Below are positions 8,109 through 14,864 of a stretch of DNA of 34,878 nucleotides, one piece after another. The stretch covers positions 1-34,878 of the forward strand of contig NVWB01000041.1 in the NCBI GenBank assembly GCA_002733575.1. Direction: 5' to 3'. The stretch's first letter is position 1; each line of letters begins with the position of its first letter. The notes beneath the pieces are model-generated. The model was not told the origin of the DNA and did not search any database. It was given only the letters and a program-made list of their open reading frames with translations. The DNA comes from Blastopirellula sp. (lineage in GTDB: Bacteria; Planctomycetota; Planctomycetia; Pirellulales; Pirellulaceae). Position numbers and translations under genes: made by a program.

Positions 8109-9301
8109 TGTGGAAGCTCCACTTGTTCGGTCGTTTGCAAGTATTTGATCAGGTTGATCACCTCTTGAGGTTTCATTTGATCAAGCTGGGCGTCTGGCAT
8201 CATCGATTTGGTCGAAACTTTTCGGTTTTCGATATCACTTTTTAGAATCACCACGGTCGGTTGTTGTACCGTTTTCAAGATGACACGTTGAGCGTTCTCT
8301 TCGGCGATCACTCCATCGAGCACTCGGCCATCGACGGTTTGAATGATGACCATTCTGTACCCAGCCGGTACATCGTAACTAGGGTCAACACTGTTGAGCA
8401 GAATGTAATCGAGGTTCGCACGATTTGAGCCCGTTAGCTCTGGCCCAATTTTTCCGCCGGTGCCGTAAAGGGTGTGGCAGTTTGCACAAGTTTTATTGTA
8501 GAGCACGCGTCCTTTGGCTGGGTCCGCCTTTTCTAATGCACTCGGAGTGAGTAACTTTTTGTATTTCGCAATCAGTTTGGTACGATCTTGTGATAGCTGG
8601 CGTACTTCACCAAACACCTTGGCAAATGAATCGCCCAGTAAGAAGCTCAGCGAACGAGCCACATGGACAGGGATCTGCTGTTTCGTAATTTGTTTTTTCT
8701 TGATTGCATCTAACAGAGCTTCGGCATAAACCTTGCGTGTAGCAAGTGTCTCGACCACCGCCTTCTGATGCTCCTCAGACCAATTCTTATAGCCAGCCAG
8801 TAACAGCTTAGAAGCCTGCCCGTTTTCAATCGCGGAAAAACCACGGATGGCGTCAAGTCGCATCGCGGGTTCTGCTAACAGCGGTTCAAGTAATGCTGAG
8901 ACTTGGTCGTTCTGCTGGCTCAACAGTGAATGCAGTGCCCGGCGTCTCTCGGCCAGTGATGCACTGCTGTCTTGCACAGTTGCCAGGGCTTGCTCGACTG
9001 CTGCTTTATCGCCAAAAATTTGTGAAAGTTGTGAAGCAAAGTCTTTTACCTCTTTGCCTTCACTCTTGCCCAGCTTAGTGGCAACTTTGCTCCAAGCGTT
9101 TGGAGCAGCCACATTGCGCCGACCGGCCATCGCACTCAACATGCCCTTCATTAAGGCCGCTTGCACGGCAGGGTCATCCGTGTTGTCGATGGTATCGACT
9201 AACAAAGCCAGAGTCTCTGCCTCGTTGATTGCAAGAGCTTGATCAGGCACAAAAAAGAGGGAGCCTGCAATGAGCACGAGGCTCGATAAAAATCGAATCA
9301 T
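8105..9301 (-). CDS. Secreted PVC-type heme-binding (c-type cytochrome) protein
   Basis: A 398-residue protein with a signal peptide (1-24, ending QALA). A helical HEAT-like region (about 28-250) follows, then a C-terminal monoheme cytochrome c domain. The heme attachment motif is C272-A-N-C275-H276, and the downstream SMMPD (M367/M368) is the likely axial methionine. The sequence VPAGYRMVIIQTVDGRVLDGVIAEEN between them is typical of the Pirellula/Verrucomicrobium heme-binding family. It is expected to pass electrons from the adjacent dehydrogenase-like propeller in the periplasm (inference). It is the first gene of the five-gene minus-strand operon; its stop overlaps the next start by 4 bases (ATGA), indicating translational coupling. 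Confidence 0.88.
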   Translation of the reverse strand: MIRFLSSLVLIAGSLFFVPDQALAINEAETLALLVDTIDNTDDPAVQAALMKGMLSAMAGRRNVAAPNAWSKVATKLGKSEGKEVKDFASQLSQIFGDKAAVEQALATVQDSSASLAERRRALHSLLSQQNDQVSALLEPLLAEPAMRLDAIRGFSAIENGQASKLLLAGYKNWSEEHQKAVVETLATRKVYAEALLDAIKKKQITKQQIPVHVARSLSFLLGDSFAKVFGEVRQLSQDRTKLIAKYKKLLTPSALEKADPAKGRVLYNKTCANCHTLYGTGGKIGPELTGSNRANLDYILLNSVDPSYDVPAGYRMVIIQTVDGRVLDGVIAEENAQRVILKTVQQPTVVILKSDIENRKVSTKSMMPDAQLDQMKPQEVINLIKYLQTTEQVELPQ

Positions 9302-9498
9302 AGGGTTATTCTCACGGTCGATAAACTTAGAGGATGTCAGAAGGAATTACGGGGAGTGATAAGATGATAATCTTTCAAAGTATATCATGTATATTGTATC
9401 TGATTCTAATTCTGCATGCGAATCAGTCATTCGTCCATGAGAATACACGCATTAAATAGGAGATATTTTACAAAACATGATTTATTCAGCCGATCGCT

Positions 9499-9531
9499 GG
9501 TGCCATGCCCTCGCGCTTTCGCGTGGGCATG
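9499..9531 (+). repeat. REP-like unit, left arm of a 33-bp inverted repeat pair
   Basis: The 33 bases are the exact reverse complement of 10189-10221. The unit starts with the head GGTGCC and folds as CATGCCC-T-CGCG-CTTT-CGCG-T-GGGCATG, a stem interrupted by one T-T mismatch. With the right arm it brackets the 148-codon gene at 9713-10159. Confidence 0.85.
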
Positions 9532-9646
9532 CTTTGGATAAGTTGAATAGTTTTGAATGAATTAGATCGTTGAGTATTGTAAGCCTCGGAACCGATTCTC
9601 GATTGCTGGGTAGTTTGTATAAGTTGAAGTTGGCATAATAATGCTT

Positions 9647-9686
9647 CAAAAACATGCTTACGCCTAACCGGCGAAAACTTGGCACC
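9647..9686 (-). repeat. Diverged copy of the same REP-like unit
   Basis: On the minus strand this begins GGTGCC, holds the small hairpin CGCC-TAACC-GGCG, and ends with GCATGTTTTTG. The plus-strand string CAAAAACATGC, two variable bases, then ACGC (9647-9663) is shared with 10183-10199 next to the right arm. Match in head and tail, with a changed hairpin, suggests a decayed or variant family member. Confidence 0.45.
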
Positions 9687-9712
9687 CTGGCTTAATTCCT
9701 GCCAATTTATAA

Positions 9713-10159
9713 TCAGGTTAAACCTTCCACAAATCTATTGAGTTCATGAGTCAGGTCTTTATTCGAGAAAGTTAAGCTCCCCATCTTAAACAGAATCAAG
9801 TCATCTGGCTCATAATCATTTTCATAGCCAATCTCGTTCCAGATATAGTTCTCTCCATCGGACTCTATTTTGGCTGAAATGCATCCGCATCCTAAATCTG
9901 CACATAGCGAACAAAACAGAATTGGTTGTCTTCCACTTTCCAAAACCGATGGTTTTGATAGCAGTAACCTCTCAGCAAAAAGAAGCTGATGCTCTTTGGT
10001 TGTCCAACCAATAGGAGAAACGAGACCATATTCTTGTTTAGTTGCTCGCTCGCAATGTTCAAGAAATGGCACTCCATCAATGATGAACTCACCTGATGCG
10101 TATTCAGGATTGCCTTTCATTGTTTGCCATTCAATTTTTATTGATCTAGTGTTAGCCAT
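9713..10159 (-). CDS. Uncharacterised protein with CxxC...DLGCG motif
   Basis: A 148-residue, apparently cytoplasmic protein without signal peptide or membrane segment. Its central feature is C83-S-L-C86-A-D-L-G-C91-G-C93, followed by KIESDGENYIWNEIGYENDYE. Proteins with a similar C-x-x-C, D-[LI]-G-C-G and W...YEN layout occur as unknowns in diverse bacteria (recollection, not searched). The cysteines could bind a metal or form disulfides. An N-terminal beta-rich part (SIKIEWQTM, GEFIIDGVPFLEH) precedes it. The gene is flanked on both sides by REP-like units forming a 33-bp perfect inverted repeat, and is unrelated to the sulfatase genes around it, so it looks like inserted cargo. Function unknown. 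Confidence 0.7.
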   Translation of the reverse strand: MANTRSIKIEWQTMKGNPEYASGEFIIDGVPFLEHCERATKQEYGLVSPIGWTTKEHQLLFAERLLLSKPSVLESGRQPILFCSLCADLGCGCISAKIESDGENYIWNEIGYENDYEPDDLILFKMGSLTFSNKDLTHELNRFVEGLT

Positions 10160-10182
10160 TATTGATTGGAGATGATTTTATA

Positions 10183-10221
10183 CAAAAACATGCCCACGCG
10201 AAAGCGCGAGGGCATGGCACC
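10183..10221 (-). repeat. REP-like unit, right arm of the 33-bp inverted repeat pair
   Basis: Bases 10189-10221 are the perfect reverse complement of 9499-9531, 657 bases away. The tail CAAAAACATGC at 10183-10193 is shared with the diverged unit at 9647. The outer head is duplicated: GGCACC at 10216-10221 and again at 10223-10228 with one base between. It lies between the stop of the preceding sulfatase gene and the start of the 148-codon gene, both on the minus strand. Confidence 0.85.
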
Positions 10222-10236
10222 GGGCACCGTTGGCAA

Positions 10237-12540
10237 TCATTTGGTCTTCTTCATCGCTTGATTTGACTGAAATACGTGGTCAACCATAATGTGTCCCCAG
10301 CCCTTGGATAGTTGGTCGACGATTTCGATTTGAGCCTGTTTTCCCTTCCACGGTGATACATCCCAGGAAGCCCAATTCATCACTTTGCGATTTTGTTTAT
10401 TCTTTCTGGTTGAGCCTACGGCGGTCAAGACAGGCTTTCCATCAATCAATAAATTGACACAGGTTTTTTCCGCAGTGCGGCCGCCACCGATCAAGAAGTT
10501 GATGTGATTCCGTTTGATTTCAAAAGGTGGCGAAATCAGTTTGCCGGTCGGTTGATCGCTTTCGTTGGCTAGAAAGGTGTCGACCAATTGTTTTCCAAGG
10601 AACCCGGTAACGCGGTTTTTAGGGCCAGTGGGGCCGGTACGAAAAGCGGTTCCTTCGGTTTTCCAATTGCCAAAATCTTTACTTTCAAAATCTGCGATCA
10701 ACAGTGTATCTTGAGGAAGCACGTCTCGATTGATCATGTCGCGGGTGATTACCGATGGGCTTGACTTCGCTTGTTCGGCCACTAGTTTTGGTTTTGCACC
10801 TGGTACTGAGACAAATTTTCGAATATCGGCCGTGTTGCCTTGGGCATCGATCTTTTGCACAAACGTGTAAAACGCACCGCATAACACTTTACTTTCTTTG
10901 TCGAGAAAATTTCCTTGTAAGGTAACTTTCTGGCCCTGCTTTAGTGAAAGCTCAAAGGTTGCATGTGTGTCTTTTGGCATGGTCGCCTTGGTCTCGATTG
11001 CTTCACCATCTAGCAGTAATCGAACTTGAGTCACTGGGCGAACAGGCACACGATTTATTTGTCCGCCAAGCGGCGTGTTCGCATCGGGGTGAAAGAGATA
11101 CATTGAAACACGGTACTCGCCTGTCTTTTCTACCTGAAGATACCAAAGGCCGGGCGTGTTTTGGCTTCTCAGGTTGCCCCAGTTGTCGGCGTAAGAGCCG
11201 GTCCAGTTACAGGAAGAAAGCCAAGTTGTCGCTTCATGGGGCGTTCCAATCGAAACAAAGTTCGGTTGATTCATCAGGGGCGAGGTCTGTTTTACCCATT
11301 GTTCGTAATGCTCACGCATTTGCTGAACCACATCAGGGTGTTGATCATAAAGATTGTTTTCTTGCCCTGGATCTTTAGTCACATCATGCAGCTCTTTGCC
11401 ATTGACCAGACGCCATTTTTTCCAGAGGATTGCACCTCGCCACTTAACGAACTCAGCCCTGTATTGAATCACGACGATGCGATCATCGAGTGCGGTGTCG
11501 TTGCCTTCGATCAGCGGTCGCAAACTGTGCCCATCGAATGATGCTTCATTGGGAATTCTCAGACCACAAAGATCAATCAAAGTGGGCAGTAGATCAGTGC
11601 TGTGGGTTAGTGCATTGATATCGCGTCCTTGATTCAAACCGGCGACTGGCCAACGTAAGAAGAAGGGAACCCGGTGTCCACCATCATATTCCGAGGTCTT
11701 ATGGCCTCGCATGCCCGCGTTGTATACGGTATGGCCTTTGACTGTACCATTATCGGTCATGAAGATGAAAATCGTGTTTTCCTTCAAACCTTTGTCGACC
11801 AAAAACTGATCGAGCCCTGCAATGTTTTCATCGATATTGGCAATCATCCCATAGAAATTTGCATTAGCTCTTTGAGCCGAATAAGGCTCGGCGTATTTTT
11901 CGGCAACGACAAACGGAGAATGTGCCGCAGTGGTTGGCAGATAGACAAAGAAGGGTTTCTCCTGCTTCTCGATCCAGTTCATCGCTTGTTGAAAAAAGAC
12001 ATCGGTGTTGTAACCTTCGTATTGTTTCAACTTGTTTTTGTGCCAGTATTGATCATCAAAGGCATTGTTCTGCCAATGTTCGGCCAGTGAACCGATACCC
12101 CAGGCCCGGTTATGAATTGATTCGTCAAAGCCACGATCATGCGGGCGAAACGGATAGGCGTCTCCTAAATGCCATTTACCAAAGTGGCCTGTCACATATC
12201 CATTCTCTTTGAAGTACTGCGGCATCAACTTCAACTCTCGACGTGGCAGCGAACGTCCTTCACAAACGGCAGTTGCCCCATTATGAAACGCATTGAGCCC
12301 TGTTAGTAATTCGCCCCTGGTTGGTGTACACATCGGTGCTACATGGAAATCGGTAAAACGAATACTCTCGCGGTAGAGATCATCGAGCTTCGGTGTTTTT
12401 AACACCGGATTGCCGTGACAAGATAAGTCACCGTAGCCTTGGTCATCGGTCAATATAATAATGACGTTCGGTTTCTCAGCAGCGGAGAGATTGATGCTAC
12501 CTAGCAAGAATAGTGATAGCACAAACAGGTATTTAATCAT
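10237..12540 (-). CDS. Secreted multidomain sulfatase with two C-terminal beta domains
   Basis: With the start at 12540 the protein has 767 residues and begins with a signal peptide (MIKYLFVLSLFLLGSINLSAA). A start 12 bases further up (12552) is also possible; the ATG at 12636 would add a non-signal leader. The catalytic domain (about 22-430) shows TDDQGYGD, the formylglycine motif C71-T-P-T-R75 with GELLTG, GKWHLGD and FMTDNGT. A beta-rich segment (about 440-595) follows with WNW/GSYADNWGNL and LLLDGEAIETK. The final module (about 615-760) reads LIADFESKDFGNWKTEG, FLGKQLVDTF, INFLIGGG, WASWDVSPW and GWGHIMVDH. This resembles the beta-sandwich module commonly attached to GH32 fructan hydrolases. 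The enzyme is therefore probably anchored to a polysaccharide while it desulfates (inference). It is transcribed alone; the next gene downstream on the same strand is the repeat-flanked unknown. Confidence 0.88.
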   Translation of the reverse strand: MIKYLFVLSLFLLGSINLSAAEKPNVIIILTDDQGYGDLSCHGNPVLKTPKLDDLYRESIRFTDFHVAPMCTPTRGELLTGLNAFHNGATAVCEGRSLPRRELKLMPQYFKENGYVTGHFGKWHLGDAYPFRPHDRGFDESIHNRAWGIGSLAEHWQNNAFDDQYWHKNKLKQYEGYNTDVFFQQAMNWIEKQEKPFFVYLPTTAAHSPFVVAEKYAEPYSAQRANANFYGMIANIDENIAGLDQFLVDKGLKENTIFIFMTDNGTVKGHTVYNAGMRGHKTSEYDGGHRVPFFLRWPVAGLNQGRDINALTHSTDLLPTLIDLCGLRIPNEASFDGHSLRPLIEGNDTALDDRIVVIQYRAEFVKWRGAILWKKWRLVNGKELHDVTKDPGQENNLYDQHPDVVQQMREHYEQWVKQTSPLMNQPNFVSIGTPHEATTWLSSCNWTGSYADNWGNLRSQNTPGLWYLQVEKTGEYRVSMYLFHPDANTPLGGQINRVPVRPVTQVRLLLDGEAIETKATMPKDTHATFELSLKQGQKVTLQGNFLDKESKVLCGAFYTFVQKIDAQGNTADIRKFVSVPGAKPKLVAEQAKSSPSVITRDMINRDVLPQDTLLIADFESKDFGNWKTEGTAFRTGPTGPKNRVTGFLGKQLVDTFLANESDQPTGKLISPPFEIKRNHINFLIGGGRTAEKTCVNLLIDGKPVLTAVGSTRKNKQNRKVMNWASWDVSPWKGKQAQIEIVDQLSKGWGHIMVDHVFQSNQAMKKTK

Positions 12541-12640
12541 GGGAATTACCATTGTTCTATTAAAAATTACATTCAGTTCGTTTAGATCAGTGATGTTTTT
12601 TCTGAAAGAAATCTGAACTTCGTACATTTGTAACATCTCT

Positions 12641-12646
12641 ATTATA
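12641..12646 (-). promoter_or_regulatory. Candidate -10 box for the multidomain sulfatase
   Basis: The minus strand reads TATAAT here, a perfect -10 consensus, about 100 bases upstream of the sulfatase start at 12540. No convincing -35 hexamer is seen 16-18 bases further up, so this is only a candidate. Confidence 0.25.
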
Positions 12647-12809
12647 AATGATACGCCACGCCGACGCTATCATTGCATGCAGCGGCGATCTAAAGATCTT
12701 GGAGTCCGAATTTCTTTCGATTCATTGACGCAGTCAAAACAACCGATACAGAGATACTAGGGTTTTCTCTGGTTCTCAAATATTTATTGATTCTTGGATA
12801 TCGTTACAC

Positions 12810-14237
12810 GTGTGTAGACTATCACTTACGATTTATTCGTCGATTCTGCTTGCGGCTTTTTCCGGATGTCAGTCGGCGCCGCCGATTCGCACCACCGGCA
12901 CTACAGATTGGGCTGACGAAGTTCAACAAGTTGCTGAATTCAATCAAAATGAATCGCCTGTTGAGAAACGGGCACCTGGCCCTGCTGATTATGTTTCTAA
13001 TGTAAGTTACGAAGAGGAACTACATCTAGCAATAAATGCCCCAAAAGAGGGAAACTTGGATGAACCAGTTTCGCTTACATTGGCCGATTTTGAAGGGATT
13101 GCATTTCAGAACAATCCCACATTATCAGCGGCTGCCGCACGGATACAGGCTGCCAGTGGGAAACAAATTCAGGCCGGGCTCTACCCTAATCCAGTCATCG
13201 GGTATCATGCGAATGAAGTCGGAAACTTCGGCACTGCCGGAGGTCAAGGTGGCTTTGTTCGACAAAAATTTATCACAGGTGGCAAACTACAACTCGATCA
13301 GGCCATTGCTGGCAAAGAGGTTGATGAGGCCCATTTTCGTTGGCATGCCCAAGAACAACGCGTGTTGAGCGACGTTCGCATTCGATTCTACGAAACACTT
13401 GTGGCTCAGCATAAAGTGAAGCTTACTGAAGAACTTGTTCAGATTGGCGACAACCTAGTAAAATCGACCCAAACGCTGCTGACCAATAGACAAGCAACGG
13501 AGAATGATTTACTTCAGGCTGAAATCCGTGCCGACAATGCGCGTATTTTGTATGACAACGCACAAAATGAAAGTCTTGAAACATGGCGAAGACTGGCCGC
13601 CGTGGTTGGAGTGCCGAATATCGAACGAAGTCCATTGGCAGGTGATCTGGACGAAAACCTTCCAAACTTCGACTGGGACACCTCCTTCACCCAAGTCTTA
13701 ACCAATCATCCTGAACTCAATGCGGCCAAGGCCCGAGTTGACCAGTTTAGTTTTGCCGTTGCTCGTGCAAGGAAAGAACCGCTGCCTGATATTGATGTGT
13801 TTGTGAGCGTCCGACACCATAATGTCAGCAGTGATGAAGTGGCCAATATCCAAGTGGGAATACCGCTGCCTATTTTCAATCGAAATCAAGGGAACATCCA
13901 AAGTGCCCAGTCTCAATGGATGGCTGCAACCAATAATGTCGAGCGAATTGAACTTGATCTTCAAGATCGGTTTGCCGTGACTTTCAGGCGTTACGCCAAT
14001 GCTCAGCAGCAGGTGACTCGGTACAGCAAACGGATTCTCCCCAAGGCCCAGCGGTCTCTGGACCTAGTTACCGTAGGCTTTAAAAAGGGGCAAGTCGAGT
14101 ATCTAACACTACTTACGTCTCAGCAGACATTCGTCGAAGTCAGTCTCGCACATCTGGATGCTGCACGCGAGTTACGAGTTGCCGCAGTCATGATTGATGG
14201 TCAATTGCTAACCAATAGCCTTGCCGAGACAAAGTAA
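12810..14237 (+). CDS. TolC/CzcC-type outer-membrane efflux lipoprotein
   Basis: A 475-residue outer-membrane channel protein of the TolC family, the exit duct of tripartite exporters. It starts at GTG with a lipoprotein-like signal ending LLAAFSGC20, suggesting lipid attachment at Cys20. Two repeated outer-membrane efflux domains follow (about 90-275 and 280-465), each with the long helical, Ala/Gln/Asn-rich pattern of the family: LTLADFEGIAFQNNPTLSAA, RFYETLVAQHKVKL, LLQAEIRADNARILYDN, IPLPIFNRNQGNI, LDLVTVGFKKGQVEYLTLL. The last two motifs are typical of CzcC-like members linked to metal efflux. The genes after it on the same strand encode the matching fusion protein, ATPase and permeases. 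The 269-base gap to the divergent sulfatase should contain its promoter; TTGACG at about 12729 is the best -35 lookalike but lacks a good partner. Confidence 0.9.
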   Translation: MCRLSLTIYSSILLAAFSGCQSAPPIRTTGTTDWADEVQQVAEFNQNESPVEKRAPGPADYVSNVSYEEELHLAINAPKEGNLDEPVSLTLADFEGIAFQNNPTLSAAAARIQAASGKQIQAGLYPNPVIGYHANEVGNFGTAGGQGGFVRQKFITGGKLQLDQAIAGKEVDEAHFRWHAQEQRVLSDVRIRFYETLVAQHKVKLTEELVQIGDNLVKSTQTLLTNRQATENDLLQAEIRADNARILYDNAQNESLETWRRLAAVVGVPNIERSPLAGDLDENLPNFDWDTSFTQVLTNHPELNAAKARVDQFSFAVARARKEPLPDIDVFVSVRHHNVSSDEVANIQVGIPLPIFNRNQGNIQSAQSQWMAATNNVERIELDLQDRFAVTFRRYANAQQQVTRYSKRILPKAQRSLDLVTVGFKKGQVEYLTLLTSQQTFVEVSLAHLDAARELRVAAVMIDGQLLTNSLAETK

Positions 14238-14252
14238 TTAAAATTATTGCGA

Positions 14253-14281
14253 TTGCTCAATCTCCGATTTGAATCTATACT
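14253..14281 (+). promoter_or_regulatory. Candidate promoter for the Cys-rich protein and exporter genes
   Basis: TTGCTC (14253-14258) and TATACT (14276-14281) are 17 bases apart. The -10 matches consensus at 5 of 6 positions and the -35 only at 3. Transcription would start about 18 bases before the ATG at 14306. It would allow the exporter genes to be expressed separately from the TolC-like gene. Confidence 0.3.
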
Positions 14282-14305
14282 TGAGGCAAGGAAAGATTCA
14301 GAAAC

Positions 14306-14731
14306 ATGCAATCTCGAACCATCATACTTACTCTAATCACGGCACTTATCGCTTGCCCCCTGTGGTGTACAAGTGGTGTGGCTGCATGCTGTGATGACGA
14401 CTTGGCTCTGTTTCAGACATCTTCAAGTCAGTTGGATGGAAATCTTTGCAAGACGTGCTGCTGTGAACAGCCCACGCAAGATTCTAATGATTGCCGTCCG
14501 AAAAACGACTCCTCGAATTCTGAAAAGCCCTGCCAAGGTATCTGTGGCGGAGCAGTGGTTGAGAAGCCAGTTGAATCCAACAACACAGATCACACAACTC
14601 TCTTACTGCTTGATACCTTAAACTGGGTATCGGTAGACAGTCTATCTTCAACAGAGATTTTTACGAAATCGCATTCAGGCCATATCTCAGGTCGATTTTT
14701 GCGCACGCTCCACATGTCTTTCTTGTGTTGA
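14306..14731 (+). CDS. Small exported cysteine-rich protein
   Basis: A 141-residue protein with a signal peptide (about 1-27, MQSRTIILTLITALIACPLWC...GVAA). It contains twelve cysteines: C17, C21, C28-C29, C48, C51-C52-C53, C63, C76, C80 and a terminal C141. The CxxCCC cluster (48-53) and the CQGICGG loop (76-82) look suited to binding soft metals or forming disulfides. Histidines near the C-terminus may add ligands. AAGGAAAG lies about 10 bases before the ATG. No family name can be given from sequence alone. Position inside an efflux gene cluster, between the outer-membrane channel and the first permease, suggests it serves the exporter, for example as a periplasmic metal buffer or sensor (inference). 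Confidence 0.75.
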   Translation: MQSRTIILTLITALIACPLWCTSGVAACCDDDLALFQTSSSQLDGNLCKTCCCEQPTQDSNDCRPKNDSSNSEKPCQGICGGAVVEKPVESNNTDHTTLLLLDTLNWVSVDSLSSTEIFTKSHSGHISGRFLRTLHMSFLC

Positions 14732-14808
14732 GAACCGCGTAGTCGAGCCCATCTTATTGTGTTGAATCAATAATTAACGATGGACTCTTTCCGTTCGGAT
14801 CTATTGTG

Positions 14809-14829
14809 CTGTTCGATATTTTAGAACAG
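14809..14829. promoter_or_regulatory. Short dyad, possible operator
   Basis: CTGTTC (14809-14814) and GAACAG (14824-14829) form a perfect 6-bp dyad around a 9-base AT-rich spacer, 35 bases before the first permease gene. The form suits a dimeric regulator, but a dyad this short may be chance. Confidence 0.25.
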
Positions 14830-14864
14830 TTGACTGCACGCATTACGAATAAGCGAACTTCGCC

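Larger units (their letters stand above)
9302..9712. other. Intergenic region with repeat units, no gene seen
   Basis: This 411-base gap is AT-rich next to the heme gene (9360-9480), which is where the promoter of the minus-strand operon should lie; no clear -35/-10 pair was identified. The rest carries one intact repeat unit (9499-9531) and one diverged unit (9647-9686). The short open frame at 9482-9685 on the minus strand runs through both repeats, lacks any recognisable family feature and is not called a gene. Confidence 0.5.

Noticed and set aside
8847..9242. 131-codon plus-strand frame
   Set aside because: Antisense to the heme-binding protein gene; Ser/Ala/Leu-rich composition typical of a complement-strand artefact.
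9482..9685. 67-codon minus-strand frame in the repeat region
   Set aside because: It is built from two repeat units and has no ribosome site or family resemblance.
5647..10221. CRISPR array made of the short repeats
   Set aside because: Only two or three copies, in inverted orientation, with unequal spacing and no cas genes.
10944..12212. Several overlapping plus-strand frames of 96-144 codons
   Set aside because: All are antisense to the multidomain sulfatase and share no features with known proteins.
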